A stretch of 64,000 nt of DNA from Stereum hirsutum FP-91666 SS1 (taxonomy: Eukaryota; Basidiomycota; Agaricomycetes; Russulales; Stereaceae). Location: assembly GCF_000264905.1 (NCBI RefSeq), contig NW_006763141.1, forward strand, positions 22,244 to 86,243. Reading direction: 5' to 3'. Under the pieces are notes generated by a model that saw nothing but the letters and a program-made list of their open reading frames with translations, ran no database searches and was not told the DNA's origin. Positions 1 through 10,852 of the stretch are shown in pieces. Both the position numbers and the translations under genes were made by a program. Within the stretch, counting starts at the first letter, position 1, and every line of letters starts with the position of its first letter.

Positions 1-350
1 ATTCCTACTATTATTTCCGTATTTTTCCGTATTTTTATCGCCCATCATTCTATCCATATTCCTCTATGTATCTACCCTAGCTCCAGAGCCCATACCTAGC
101 CCCATACATCCTCTCCATACCCTGCATCCAGCTATCCTAGCCCTACTGCACAATTACCACCCATTTTCCTACCCTATCCTACCCCCTACCCCATCCCCTA
201 CCCATCCCCAAACCACCCCCTACCCCGGGGCCACACCCCATACCTACCCACCCATTTTTTCACGCATTTTTTGCCTATTTTTTCGCCCATTTTTCCAGCC
301 AGAATACCCACCAGCACCACTGCTCTTTAATAAAGAGCCCTTATTAGCAT
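1..350. repeat. Pyrimidine-rich low-complexity tract
   Basis: The left edge is a degenerate C/T-rich stretch built from variants of CCTACCC and CCCATCC (about 60-240), followed by several runs of T separated by GCCC or CGCA (about 245-300). The units are irregular. I see no exact CCCTAA array, so this is not a telomere. No ORF with coding character lies here. It may be the flank of a mobile element that continues outside the window. Confidence 0.5.
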
Positions 351-423
351 GGGCCAGTAAGATGATGGGCTCTCTGTATAGAGTCCCAGTCTTACTACAG
401 GCACTCTTTATAAAGAGGCTACA

Positions 424-1003
424 TCATCTGGTGAGAATCTCAAGGACCTCTGTCCCGTCCTCATTCATTGATGTGCGCCACGAAACAGCGGAAGAGCTCG
501 ACTGTCGACGCTTCCCACCAGATCTCGAGGTAAGATCAACCTCCTCGTCCTCGTGTTTAACCCACACGGCATCCGTGGGTTCGTCCTTTACAGTTATGGA
601 TGCCCGGCGAGACGGCGGTCGGCGGAGAGAAGCGGAGGATGAGAACGGCGCCACACTACTCGCTCGACGCAATGGCGTACTGCCGTGAGTCTGCATGAAT
701 TCCTGGAGGGCGTGGACATCGACCCAGTCGTACGTGAGGAACCTTCCGGGATTCTTACTGATGTACAACAAGGAGAACATCTGGATGAAGGTAAGAAAGG
801 GAGACAATGGATGGCGGGCCACATAAGCTTTTGCTTACCTCCTCACGAAATTTTATCAGGATGTCAACTGGAACGGTGTTGATGAAGTCGGCAGCGTCGA
901 GCTCAACGTCGGACATGGCGGCGGCGGTGTCGTGGGCGAAAGAAAGGAGCACACAAAATTGTATTCGAAATTTTCGGACATTTTTTGGGAATTGACGAAT
1001 CAC
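424..1003 (-). CDS. Unrecognised small protein, probably the C-terminal part of a larger gene
   Basis: Two exons join in frame on the minus strand. The upstream piece ends at 839 with a GTAAGC donor, and the downstream piece runs from 780 (after a CCAG acceptor) to a stop at 424. An ATG at 916 (MSDVELDAADF) would give about 145 aa, but the frame stays open to 1003, so the start may lie further upstream. The C-terminal half is Ser/Arg/Lys-rich, then acidic (VKDEPTD, VKHEDEEVDL), and ends in DGTEVLEILTR. I cannot assign a family. Similar acidic tails occur on uncharacterised basidiomycete proteins, some near transposons, but that is an impression from memory. It lies in transposon-rich DNA upstream of the hAT relic, so it could be a gene fragment. 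Confidence 0.35.
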
Positions 1004-1592
1004 AGCAGTACTTGGGTGCAGTCAGACGCGTTGTTGACGCGTTGTTTGTACGGGCGGACAAGCGCAGCACATGCTTATCAATCTGCGACACAGTGTGCAG
1101 CCTCCGCCCAAGGTGTCGCACTTCGTCTCGGACCCGCCGTACCCGATCAAGGTGTGGTGCTATACTTTGTATATACTCACTCTTGATTCCAGTCAACTTG
1201 GTTTCGCCCTCGCAAGAACACAGTCTCGGCATCTACGGAAGTGGCTGCGTGAAACGTCACTCAGCAGCTATGCAGCAACAGGTATTGTTTGAGAGTATAA
1301 CATACCTGGGGCTGATGTGAACGAAAGACAGAAACGAGCAAGATCTGGACACTGGAGGCAAAGTTCGATAAGTCTCACGGATATATTTTGAACATAGGTA
1401 GCATTTACTTGTAAAGTAATCTGCATGGGCCTCACGAATAGAGCCCGATGATTTTCAGAATAGAGTTCCTGGTAAATTCAAACAAGGATTAAACAGGAAA
1501 AAATACGAATACCGTGATCAGAGTCACGCAGAACTTACTGCAGCTCGTAATCCCAAAATACTCCCCCTAAAGGCACAGAATCTATAGCGGAA

Positions 1593-1626
1593 TATATTTC
1601 CCCGCCAACTTTGGCGGGGAAATATA
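1593..1626. repeat. Perfect 34-nt palindrome (hairpin)
   Basis: The left arm TATATTTCCCCGCCAA (1593-1608) and its exact reverse complement (1611-1626) are separated by two bases. All 16 arm positions pair. It lies in a gene-free stretch (1004-2217) between the small gene and the hAT relic. It could be a mobile-element terminus, a cruciform-prone site or a dimeric binding site. The core resembles an E2F/MBF-like TTTCCCGCC box, but no adjacent gene supports that reading. Confidence 0.6.
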
Positions 1627-2217
1627 ATCCCCAGTGGGTGCCGAGCTTATCGGCTGGATATTTTGAGGTTATCATCCAAAATAAATTCTGCGCAGTGCTG
1701 ATCGCCATATCTTTAATTTCGCTGTATACCTTTGTTTGGATTTATCAATGACTTTATCGACAAAATAGTCCTCATTTCGGCAGTGCATGGATGTAAAATA
1801 TTTTGCAAGTTCTTTCCGTGTACCTTCACAATATATTCTTCAGACATATCGAACTTTGCCTTCAGTGGGAGTAACTTCGAGCTGGGTGTTCCAGTACTAG
1901 AGGATCTTCTCACCCGTAAGTAGACTGCCGGTAGTCATTAGTGGAGCGTCCAGGTAAGCTTCAATAGTGTCCGGATTACGATGGACGGTCACTGATGGCC
2001 TTTGCGGCGCCCATCTATCGTCATCCTGTGGTCTGGATGAGGATAGTTTAGCTAAATGACGAAGGAGAACTCAAACTTACGGTGTCATAACCTTTCGTCA
2101 TTTCCATCCTCTTTCTATTATTTCCTGGTGTGTGCCACAGTTGGGCCACACTTTTCTGAGTTTCTGTGCCACTGTGGCCTGGGTTTGGTTGTGTTTGGTT
2201 CTGGCTAGTATATAAAC

Positions 2218-4814
2218 CTACCTACTTCCTGTTTTGCACTCTAGTCTTGAGATCGTCAATCTCCCCCCTATACAACCTTTTCCTCGCCCTTGGTGTGTGT
2301 TTCTGAGTGAGAGATCGCCTGCCAGCAACCCCTCTTTGTAGGATATGGTTGTTCTGGTGTGGTTGTGACATACGGAGAGGCTGTCAGGAAGCGAAGGGTG
2401 AGTGGCTGGCTGGTTATCGGGGGCAGATTTGTAGTCCTTGTTGAACCGAGCGATCACTCCTTCACAAAGCTTGTCGACTTGGTCATCTGACCAGCCACGA
2501 TCACGAAACCACGCAAGTTTCCTGTCTGGGCAACATACTGGACGAGTTCTCAGCATCAACTCATGAAGAATCAAAGATATACTGACCATTTGAGAACGCG
2601 ACGGCCTCGCATTCTTGAAACAGGATGAAATACTTTTGGCATTGAAGAAGCCCTGCATGGGCCGCGACTCTGCAGATGGGCAGAAGCCTCGCATCGTTAG
2701 ACATGGACTGAAGGCGAAGCTCGAGGTCGAGGAACACGGGAAGTACGTCGATAATGAGGGTCACATGGGACTAAAACACTGCCATGACCTTCTTGAACGG
2801 CTGATCGTCAAGTTAGCGTCAACATCATGAAGTGAAGAAGGGGAAGTCAACTCACCGCTAGCATGTCATGTAGGTCACTCGCAAGCAACTTCTGCACAGC
2901 TGTAAGCTTGAAAGTCTGCAACTTCAGGTCCTTGTCGGCGACGATGATATCTACAGCATTCAAGAAGGCCCGATGTGAGTTGAGCGTGGCAAATTCTGAG
3001 TCCCAGCGGGTCTTGTTACGTGTCGCAAGGTATTTCAAGTCGCCTCCATACTTCGGATTCGGAGGATTAGCCTCAGCGACTCTCCGCCACTTGTACCTTA
3101 CAACTGCTGAATCTCGGACCTTGACAGCTAAGCCGCTGATCTGTGTCCAAAGTTAGATATAGCGTGACTCGGAGTATCGCAGATCAGGATACGTTGAACA
3201 CATACCTTGGGAAAGATCTTAGTCGCCGCCTTCATCTCTGAATCCGGAATCACTACACCCCGAGCGGCCATCTCCCTTGTCGCTCGCTCACAAATCATAC
3301 TTACCACTGCCTCATCGTGGGCAGATTGACCTGCATCGCTCCGCTCTATGATTGCTTTCTCCTCTGCCGTCAAGCTCGCCTCCATGATCTTTGCGAGCTC
3401 TGCATCCTCACCATGATATTCTGCTCCTTCACCTGCCATCACCTCTACATCACGGGATTCAGCAGCGCTAGGAAGAGCCATTACTGGCCCTGAGCGAGTA
3501 CGGTCGGAACTTTGAGTGCCGGCAATGACAACAGTCCTCTTCTTTGGCTTGTAATGTGTGTCGAAGTAGTCGAGGATCACCTGTGTGTGCATGTCTGAGC
3601 GTTGACCTCACATACATGAAGAATGAATACATGCTGACCTTTACCATAAGTTGCACGGTATGTGCAAAGCAACAACCGCGTGAAAGCTTCCCACGAAACA
3701 TTGAAATATGTTCCGGAAGCTCCCTGGCCGTCGTATCGCAGTTTGATGCGTTGTCCATCGTGATGACATGAACCTATAAGCTTTAGATTAGCTTAGACAC
3801 GACAAGGATTCCTATTGACACCACTTACAAATTGTGTGATCCCGTGGCGCTCGAGGCACTGTGCGATCTGCATCGCAAGCTCGGAACCCTTGTGACTATT
3901 ATCTAGCCTAGATTATCACAAGAATATGTTAGCATATATTGGGGTTGTCTAAAAATGGGCTCGTGAGGATTACCGAATCATCTCAAGAAGCACTCGATAT
4001 ACGACTCCGTTCTCTTCCCAGACAAGCACAAGCCCAAGCTCGGAGATGTGAATAGGCGCAGCCCAGCCATCAGCAACCAGATGTACATCACGATTGCGTT
4101 TCTGGACCAGCATAAGAGAGCGCAGGAGAAGCAGAGAATAGCAAGCATGAACCACAAAGTATTTTGTAGCACGAGGTTTGAACCCCTCATGCAGCCGAAC
4201 CAAGTCACGTTGCCCAGTCTGAGGAGATGGCAGAAGAGTACTGGGACGAAGAAGACAGACTTCATGGAGGTACAAGGGGTTCTTCAACGACTGGAAAGAG
4301 CACTTTGATGCAGCACAGCGAATAGTGATGATGGCGCGATGCATAGCTTCAGAGTATACCGGTGTTTCGTCAGATGTTGTCGAATGGTGGCGACCGGGAG
4401 TCCGTTTATCACAGGTCATGGCAGAACTATGCAGATTACCGGTCCCACCCCTAAGTTTATCCCGTGTGCGAGTTGCAGTAGAATGTTTCGGTCGCTGTGT
4501 CTACAAGTATAAACGATCATGATGTCTCGAGTCGAGGAGGAGTCCTTCTTGACAGTGATATTGTAGTGACTGAGGTCTGCTTGGAAGTGTTTTCGAAAGT
4601 GTTCTGAGTTATAATTAAAGGTCAGCCTTACTATAAATAATTGTCATCTGTCGAGCATTGACGCACCTAGAATTACAGCCTCGTCTATGTCCCACAACTC
4701 CTCCACGGACCAGTACCACATGTCTGTCCCTCCTTCTGCACGACGTCTCTTGTTGGGGGGAGGGACAGATGCTGGAGATGGTGCACTAGCATCGCTTGTT
4801 CTTCGTGTGGCCAT
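2218..4814 (-). pseudogene. hAT-family transposase, decayed and truncated
   Basis: The product would be a cut-and-paste hAT transposase. Recognisable blocks in order are: a start at 4814 (MATRRTSDAS) with a WYWSVEELWDIDEAVIL segment; a damaged BED-finger region around 4440-4520; the catalytic-core block ending LVADGWAAPIHISELGLVLV; the conserved MDNASNCDT motif near 3750; the CFAHTVQLMVK motif; TRWDSEFATLNSH near 3000; and DRKLAWFRDRGWSDDQVDKL near 2500. Short introns join most blocks in frame. An in-frame TAG at 2773-2771 interrupts PFKKVMAVF/SHVTLIIDV inside a conserved helix region. No C-terminal hAT dimerisation domain follows before the stop at 2218. The region that should carry the zinc-binding BED residues is also out of frame. 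The copy is therefore almost certainly inactive. I could not find matching terminal inverted repeats or an 8-bp target duplication. A solo LTR begins 68 bp upstream of the start codon. Confidence 0.85.
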
Positions 4815-4881
4815 AGATGCTGTCGACGATGTCGACGGAGCTGAAGAATCACTGCCGGTGGCGAAAGTAACCGAGCAAGAA

Positions 4882-5608
4882 TGTCATGACCGTCCTGACA
4901 TGGCCTATTTGTTTTTCTTCATTTTCCCCCTATTTTCCTTCCTCTATCGTTCGTGGACCGGTTCCCTCTCCCCTTTCCTTTCGGTTGACTTGCTTCCTAC
5001 GGAGGCCCGGACTATATTTACAGACGCTTACGTGTACACCCATGCCTCTCCGCTCTTCCGGTTTCCATTCTATTCTTGTACTATTACTCATCATGCTTAC
5101 CCTGCGCTGACGCGTCCTCTCCTTGGCTTACGAATCCTTGTTCTCACGCTTACGCGTCCCCTTTCCCACGCTTACGCGTCCCTTCCCCTTCTGCGTATAT
5201 ATACCTTTGGTACCTCCACCTTCACTTTCCCTTAACTTGATCCTCCTCATTAGTCACCCGGTACTTTTGGATATTTACCAGCCCACTGTTGCACTTGGTA
5301 CGGTTACCAACAACAACTTCGACTACACATACTCGGTCTATCTCCACGCCCACCAGGCACCTTGGAATATACTCGTTATCTTGGTTCTCTCTCCATCGTT
5401 CGGCGCGCCCCGCCAAACTCGAGTGCAGACTAGTCTTCAGGTTGCCCACCTCTTGATCACGCCCAAACCGCGATCTTGACCTAGGAACCACCCTTCGGAT
5501 ACTACCAACGTAGTCCGATCTCACGTAACCCAGCGTCTAGGGTTTTTACGTTCGGCCTTAGCCGCTCATCTAAGCAACGCAGCTTAGAAGTCTGCAGTGG
5601 TCGCGACA
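4882..5608. mobile_element. Solo LTR of a retrotransposon with 5-bp target-site duplication
   Basis: The 727-bp element begins TGTCATGACC and ends GGTCGCGACA. These termini are near-perfect inverted repeats (8 of 10 match) with the TG...CA ends required of LTRs. The flanking 5-mers are identical, AAGAA at 4877-4881 and AAGAA at 5609-5613, as expected for integrase insertion. Inside is a promoter-like stretch with three ACGCGT boxes (about 5110, 5155, 5174) and a TATATATA tract near 5202. No gag-pol lies next to it, so this is the single LTR left by recombination between the two ends. The superfamily (Ty3 or Ty1) cannot be told from the LTR alone. It inserted just upstream of the hAT start codon. 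Confidence 0.8.
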
Positions 5609-5735
5609 AAGAACGAGTGTTTGAAGGAGCAGTGTTCTCGTTTTCAGTGGAAGGCATGTGAGGCAGTAAGCTTTAGGTATAAACTACGAATCTAAGTCGG
5701 TATATGTGGTGCAAAAGCTGAGCAGAGAGCAGGTA

Positions 5736-6002
5736 CTGTACTTTTTCGACCGTAGGTTCGTGGGAAGATTATGTCAGACGTGACCTTCGTCAAGACCACG
5801 GTTCGTTTGGGTGGGCCACGCGTGACGAACCAATGAAATTGTTCGCGGACTGACCCAAAAATCAATTTTTGGGTGATTTTGGCGCAAATCGGTCACAATT
5901 TGCTGTTCGTGGGCCCGCGCATATGCGTGACCATCAGGGCAAAATATGTTCGCCGGTGCACCCTGCGTGATGTGTGACGAACCTACGGTCGTAAAAGTAC
6001 AG
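5736..6002. mobile_element. MITE of Tc1/mariner type with TA duplication
   Basis: This 267-bp non-autonomous element has 26-bp terminal inverted repeats (5736-5761 and 5977-6002, starting CTGTACTTTT) that differ at one position. A TA dinucleotide flanks each side (5734-5735 and 6003-6004), the Tc1/mariner target duplication. The centre holds a 22-nt inverted repeat (5853-5874) with ten-base arms ACCCAAAAAT around two bases, so the single strand could fold into a long hairpin. There is no coding capacity. Confidence 0.8.
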
Positions 6003-6004
6003 TA

Positions 6005-8966
6005 TGGTACACGGAGAACGTCGACGAGAATAGAGAGAACGGCGCGACTCCTTGACGGCTCGAACTCGACGCGACGCGTTCTTGTCACGACCCCGCGCTT
6101 TCCCCGCGCCGACAGCCGACCCGAGATCCCCATCCATCTGTCTCATCCGCGCAGATGCCATCTGCACAGATAACGGATGCCCTTTTACGGATGATTATAC
6201 GCGAACTTCATGGATGGGCCCATCCAGGGAAGGCCCTGGACCCACTACTAGGGTCCGTTCGCATTATTCCTGCTCCGTTAGGACAGGTCTTAGAACAAGA
6301 GTCATTCATTGCGGTAACACTAGTCACGTCACGCCCCGACCTGTGGCGGTGGCGTCTAAACTGTGAGGCCTGTCCAGGCCTGTCCTGAGCTTTCTCACTG
6401 CGTTATCTCGGAGCATCACAGTCACCTCGTCAGCCCCGCATCTTTCCGTCTCTCGTACAACTCCGACTTGTCTACTGTTTGGTGTTCTCGCCTTCCTCAT
6501 TGTCTCCTCTTTGCCAAGTGGCGAAGGAGCTTGAAGCAAAGCAACTTAGTGGCCAAATCTGTGGGGACTGAAGGAACATGTCTCACAGCGTAACACCTGA
6601 GAATTCAACGGAGGGCGCATTCCAGTCCGATGCCGGGAAGCGCCCGGAAAGCGCCCGGAATACGACGAGAAACCGCCGTTCGTCAACTTCTGCTACCTTT
6701 CTTGAAATTCGACACCACCGCGACGAGAATGTGACGGGGTCCTAGATCAATATGACGAAAATGTTCCCGACGTTTAGTGCGTTGCAATTGGTACAGGCTG
6801 GCACTCGCTGTTGAAATATTCCATTATTCGTGGTTTTCTGGTACTTATGATGCTTGCTGCTGCTGTTCAACATGATGGCAATGCATTTATATTACCAGCA
6901 TGTATGTAGCTACAGTAGTACAAACAAAGGGTAGTGAACAAAAAACTTCATAGAGTCCATATACACTATTACATCCATCAAGCTAAGTGACCATCATCAG
7001 CAAGGCCGCATTTGGCTAAACCTAGCTATTTCGGTCTATTCGGTCTCCCGGGAGACATGAATAGATCATTTGACAGGATCTATTCATCATAGACCTGCCT
7101 TTAGCTAGACATGTTCGGATTCTAGTAGACAAAAGATAGAGGGCGGTAGAGCACGATAGACCGCGAGGTTTTTCCCGTGGATCATGCCATGGTGCTCGAT
7201 AGATTTCACTCAGACTGCTTGGTTTAGGTCATTAAAAAAATCATTTTATTGCAGAAGATACATAATAACTACTCAAACAAATTGGCTGTACGCTACTGTA
7301 TGAACTACATGAACCAAACTACTGAAACCTCTCGAAGGGACTCCATGTGCCATGCAGAAGTGCCCAAATCTAGATGAAACAGCGTGCGGAAATCAGTCAC
7401 GTACATAAACATTCCGGATATCAAGAAAGGGACTCACGAAAAAGTAGGTGACAAGTTCCGAGCAGGCAACCTGTGTATCTCAAACGGAAACAAGGATGTC
7501 AGAGTGTGGGAAGTGGAAAAGATACGACTGATGCGAGGAAGCCTCACCCTGTGCGACTTAACGCCGTAACGGCCCCTCAATGACCGCTGGAAGTTGGCGA
7601 GGGCACAAAGCCGGTGAGAGCAGGGAATAGGCCAAAAATAAATATGGCCATGTCAATCGAACGAAACGGAGAGTCGCAAAGGAGGGTGTGACTTGCCTGG
7701 CATGTTCTGCTATGGGATTTTCTGCAACCTTGACCCGTGAGGTTTCTGCTGCGTCTCCTCCATTGGCGTCGTCGAGCCCCAGTCATGCGCAAGTGCGCGC
7801 CGTCGATGTATACTGTCGGAAGAAAATGACGGTTGTGGTTAGACAAAGGGGGGGAAGAAGGTGGAACGAAGAAGATGAAAGCAAGGCCTGAAGCGCCGAG
7901 GGGACACTTCAAGAGGGTTTGAGTCGTGAGAGAAATCAACGATGATTGAGTGCAGGTGGTTGTTGAGGGCAGGCGTCCGAGTCGTGACTTGACAGCCTTT
8001 GACAGCCCGTGGAATTTCGGTTCCTTCGCATGCCATTCAAGGCTCGGACAACCTATTCGTGCTATACCGGTCTACCAAATTACGGAGCATCGAGAGCGTC
8101 CCACGGGTATAGAGCGAGAAGAGTGCCTAGACCAGAATAGACTGAAAAGTTAGGTTTAGGCAGATGCAGTCTTGCTGATGATAGAAAGAGATATACTTAC
8201 TCTATATTGCTCACTGAAAGTTTCTGTAATGAAGACAGATGTTAGTGCTTGGGTCAGGCTTAGAAATGCCACCATCTAGCTTAGTTCTATCCAGTGTACA
8301 ATACCAGAGAGCTTAGCTTGCAGAGGCAACACTGGCACCCAGGCAGACAAGGACTCAGACTAAAGACCAGCCTGAGCTATAGCAGTAGTACAAGACCCAG
8401 AAAAGCACCATGTATCAGAAGGCAGTACACCCGAGAGCCCGAGGCCTGAGTTCTGTTGTCACCAGCGTGCGAGACGGTGCAGAGAGCGTGAGGCCAATAT
8501 ACAAGTTGAAGGGCGACGAGAAGAAGGGATGGAGAAAAAGTACAAGTCGAGACTGTCGCACAACTTAGCACCATCCTGCGCACGGGCCTCTCTCACGCGA
8601 TGACGAGCTCAAATACTAAATTCTGGTCACCTTCCCAGAACTTGTGGAACACGACCAAAAGGTCGTCGAAAGGCGACCTCAGAGTGTGGCGTAGCGTTCT
8701 TGGCAACCGTCGGCGGGCGGATTCTCGTCACATTTGCGGCCCGTTCTGGGATCCGACGCAAATGTGCCGCGTCACATTCTCGAGCTTTACGCTGTGTGGC
8801 CCGGAGGGCGTGGTATAAGCACCTTGTGGCGCGTGTTGCCCCCTCCTCGGCGTGGCGACGCGACACTCGCTTTCTGCCTTTCCGTAACGCGCTGTCCTCA
8901 CTTCATTCTCGCTTCCTCCTTCTCTAGTCCTAATCAAGTCCAGCGCGCAGAGATTCAAACCATCCC
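6005..8966. other. Gene-free interval
   Basis: I find no ORF here with convincing homology or splice structure. Notable items are a short tandem GCGCCCGGAA motif near 6640-6660, a perfect 14-bp palindrome GTCTCCCGGGAGAC at 7043-7056, and a hairpin with ten-base arms ATGAATAGAT just after it (about 7057-7088). The right end (about 8700-8960) is presumably the promoter and 5' leader of the gene starting at 8967. Confidence 0.5.
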
Positions 8967-10519
8967 ATGCAGAAACGTCCCCTGCCAAACGAAGTGCGTC
9001 CTTACCAGCCTTTCTTTTCTTTTCCTGTCGTGTTCTGTTTCGGTTTCGGTTTTGCTTCCGTGTGGCACACCAACTAACCCCTATCCCTCCCTTTCTTCCG
9101 CCGTCGCGTCTGCAGCTCCCCACCACCACCACAACTACCAACCCACCGAAACGTCCCCGCCTCGCTCCAGCCGATGGATTTTCCGTTTCTGCATCGACGC
9201 CTCCGTCCAAGTCCGCATCCAAATCCACCAAACGAGTCCCCGCGCCTAAGTTTGATAGACCCGACTTTGGGTTGAGTTCGAAGGAGAAGGACGATGAGGT
9301 CAAGACCGTAGCCGTAGCTTCAAGTTCCAAATCACGACCACGACCGTCTAGCAGCAAATCTCGATTGAGTGGAGGGCTCGTCGCCAGGGCTGACTTTGAT
9401 TCGACGAAGGAGGAGGACGATGAGGTTAAAGCTATAGCTTCGAGTTCCAAACCACGACCACATCCGACCCTGGGGTCTGTTAAACCTCGATCGAGTGGAG
9501 GTACGACTTCACCAACGAAGCCACTTTCGAATGAATCCTCTATGAAACCACGCAGTTTCGGCGAGAAGAAGTCTTTATTGACGTCTACCACAACTACACA
9601 TATACTCCCTCGACCCATCTTCGACTCTGCCAGCGATTCCAAACCGCGTTCGAAAGGCTTCGTCGCTCATCACCCTCCGCCTCGTCCTGACCTCAGTTCC
9701 ACAACGGTATCTGCTAATGTCACGAAGCCCGTAACGCCCCTCCGACCACCCCCAAACCCGCACAAGAAACCCCTCTCATCCTCCTCCCACAAACCGATGC
9801 CCCCACCCCCTCTCCCCGCCTCCACATCTCTAACGACGCCGACCAAGAAACTCACCCCCATCTCACGCACGTCAATCGCCCTACTCACCGACGTGATCCA
9901 CAACCCGTCCTCTGCATCAGCCGAGCTTCTAGGCATGCATCTGCTGCAGAATGGGGTGCCTGAGGTTCCTGCGGGTGTTGGAGGATGGGAAGACGCGGGG
10001 GAGAGGGAGATGAGGGTGGGGTTGGAGGTGAGTCCGCAGGGGCAGAAGGGTTCGAGGACGGCGGGAGGGGTCAAATTCCTCAGGTGCGTATCTCTTTCAC
10101 TCTCAATAATAAAATGGTGATATTGATATCATTACAGAGGAGGTCTCGCAGACCTTGCGCGTCAGACCCTCTCCCGAACAACCATGTCTCTCTCGCTCTG
10201 GTACAAAACCATGTCGAACAGTACTGCGTGCCGTTCCCCAGACCTCACGCTTCGCATCAGCCGGATCCTGCAGAGCACGTTGCAGAGCAAGCGATCGGAC
10301 GGTATCGGAAGTGTGCGATCGAGGCTCGCTATGTGTACCGTGATCGAGAAGGGGGGCGAGGAAGAGAGCGGAGAGGAAGTGATGGTGCTGTTCGTTGTGC
10401 AGCCGCGCACTACTGTGGTGGAGGTCGGACGGAAAGTAAGAGTGTGGAAGCCGTGGGAGGTGGTCGAAATGGAGGGGGAGGTCGCAGTTCTGTGTTCGAG
10501 ATTCATTGTAAATAGCTGA
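8967..10519 (+). CDS. Unrecognised 458-aa protein with Ser/Pro-rich repeat region
   Basis: A three-exon model keeps frame throughout: 8967-8993 (MQKRPLPNE), 9116-10083 and 10138-10519. The long frame open from 9062 has only a GTG there, so I prefer the short ATG exon joined across an intron of about 120 nt ending CTGCAG. Residues from about 10 to 260 are disordered and rich in Ser, Pro, Lys and Thr, with two copies of a unit of about 35 residues around KEKDDEVK / KEEDDEVK followed by SSSKxRPxP. The C-terminal 180 residues look folded (TSIALLTDVIH, GVKFLRGGLADLARQTL, SLSLWYKTM, VLFVVQPRTTV). I do not recognise the family. It lies head-to-tail about 330 bp upstream of TSC2. Confidence 0.65.
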
Positions 10520-10852
10520 TCGTACATACATAGCATGAAGCGTGCGTGTTTGTGCGTGCTATCATTGTGGCGCTAGAAGGCGGCGTACGTAAGTAGAGCA
10601 GACGTTGTGCACGACAGTCGCGTTTGTGAAGAGGGATAATAAACGAGCTGGACACATTTTACCGAGTATATTTTCTCTTTTCTGTTTGTAGCGCAATGAG
10701 CGAACGCTGACTCCAATGCGATTCTCGCTAGGGCGACTGCTCAGCCTGACACGGCGCAGGGCCCACAGCCAGCCGCCAGCCTTCAAGCCAGACTCTGTCC
10801 GTCCCGCTCTCATCTCCTGCCCAGCCTCCCATTGACCACTAACATCCAGTCC

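Noticed and set aside
60..240. CCCTA-like repeats suggesting a telomere
   Set aside because: Units are irregular and interrupted; there is no run of the exact basidiomycete telomere repeat CCCTAA.
4687..5235. Plus-strand open frame of 182 codons
   Set aside because: It crosses from antisense hAT sequence into the solo LTR and has no motif; it is explained by the two elements.
9062..9115. Long frame taken to start at 9062
   Set aside because: The codon is GTG. A short ATG exon at 8967-8993 spliced at CTGCAG/CTC gives a better supported start.
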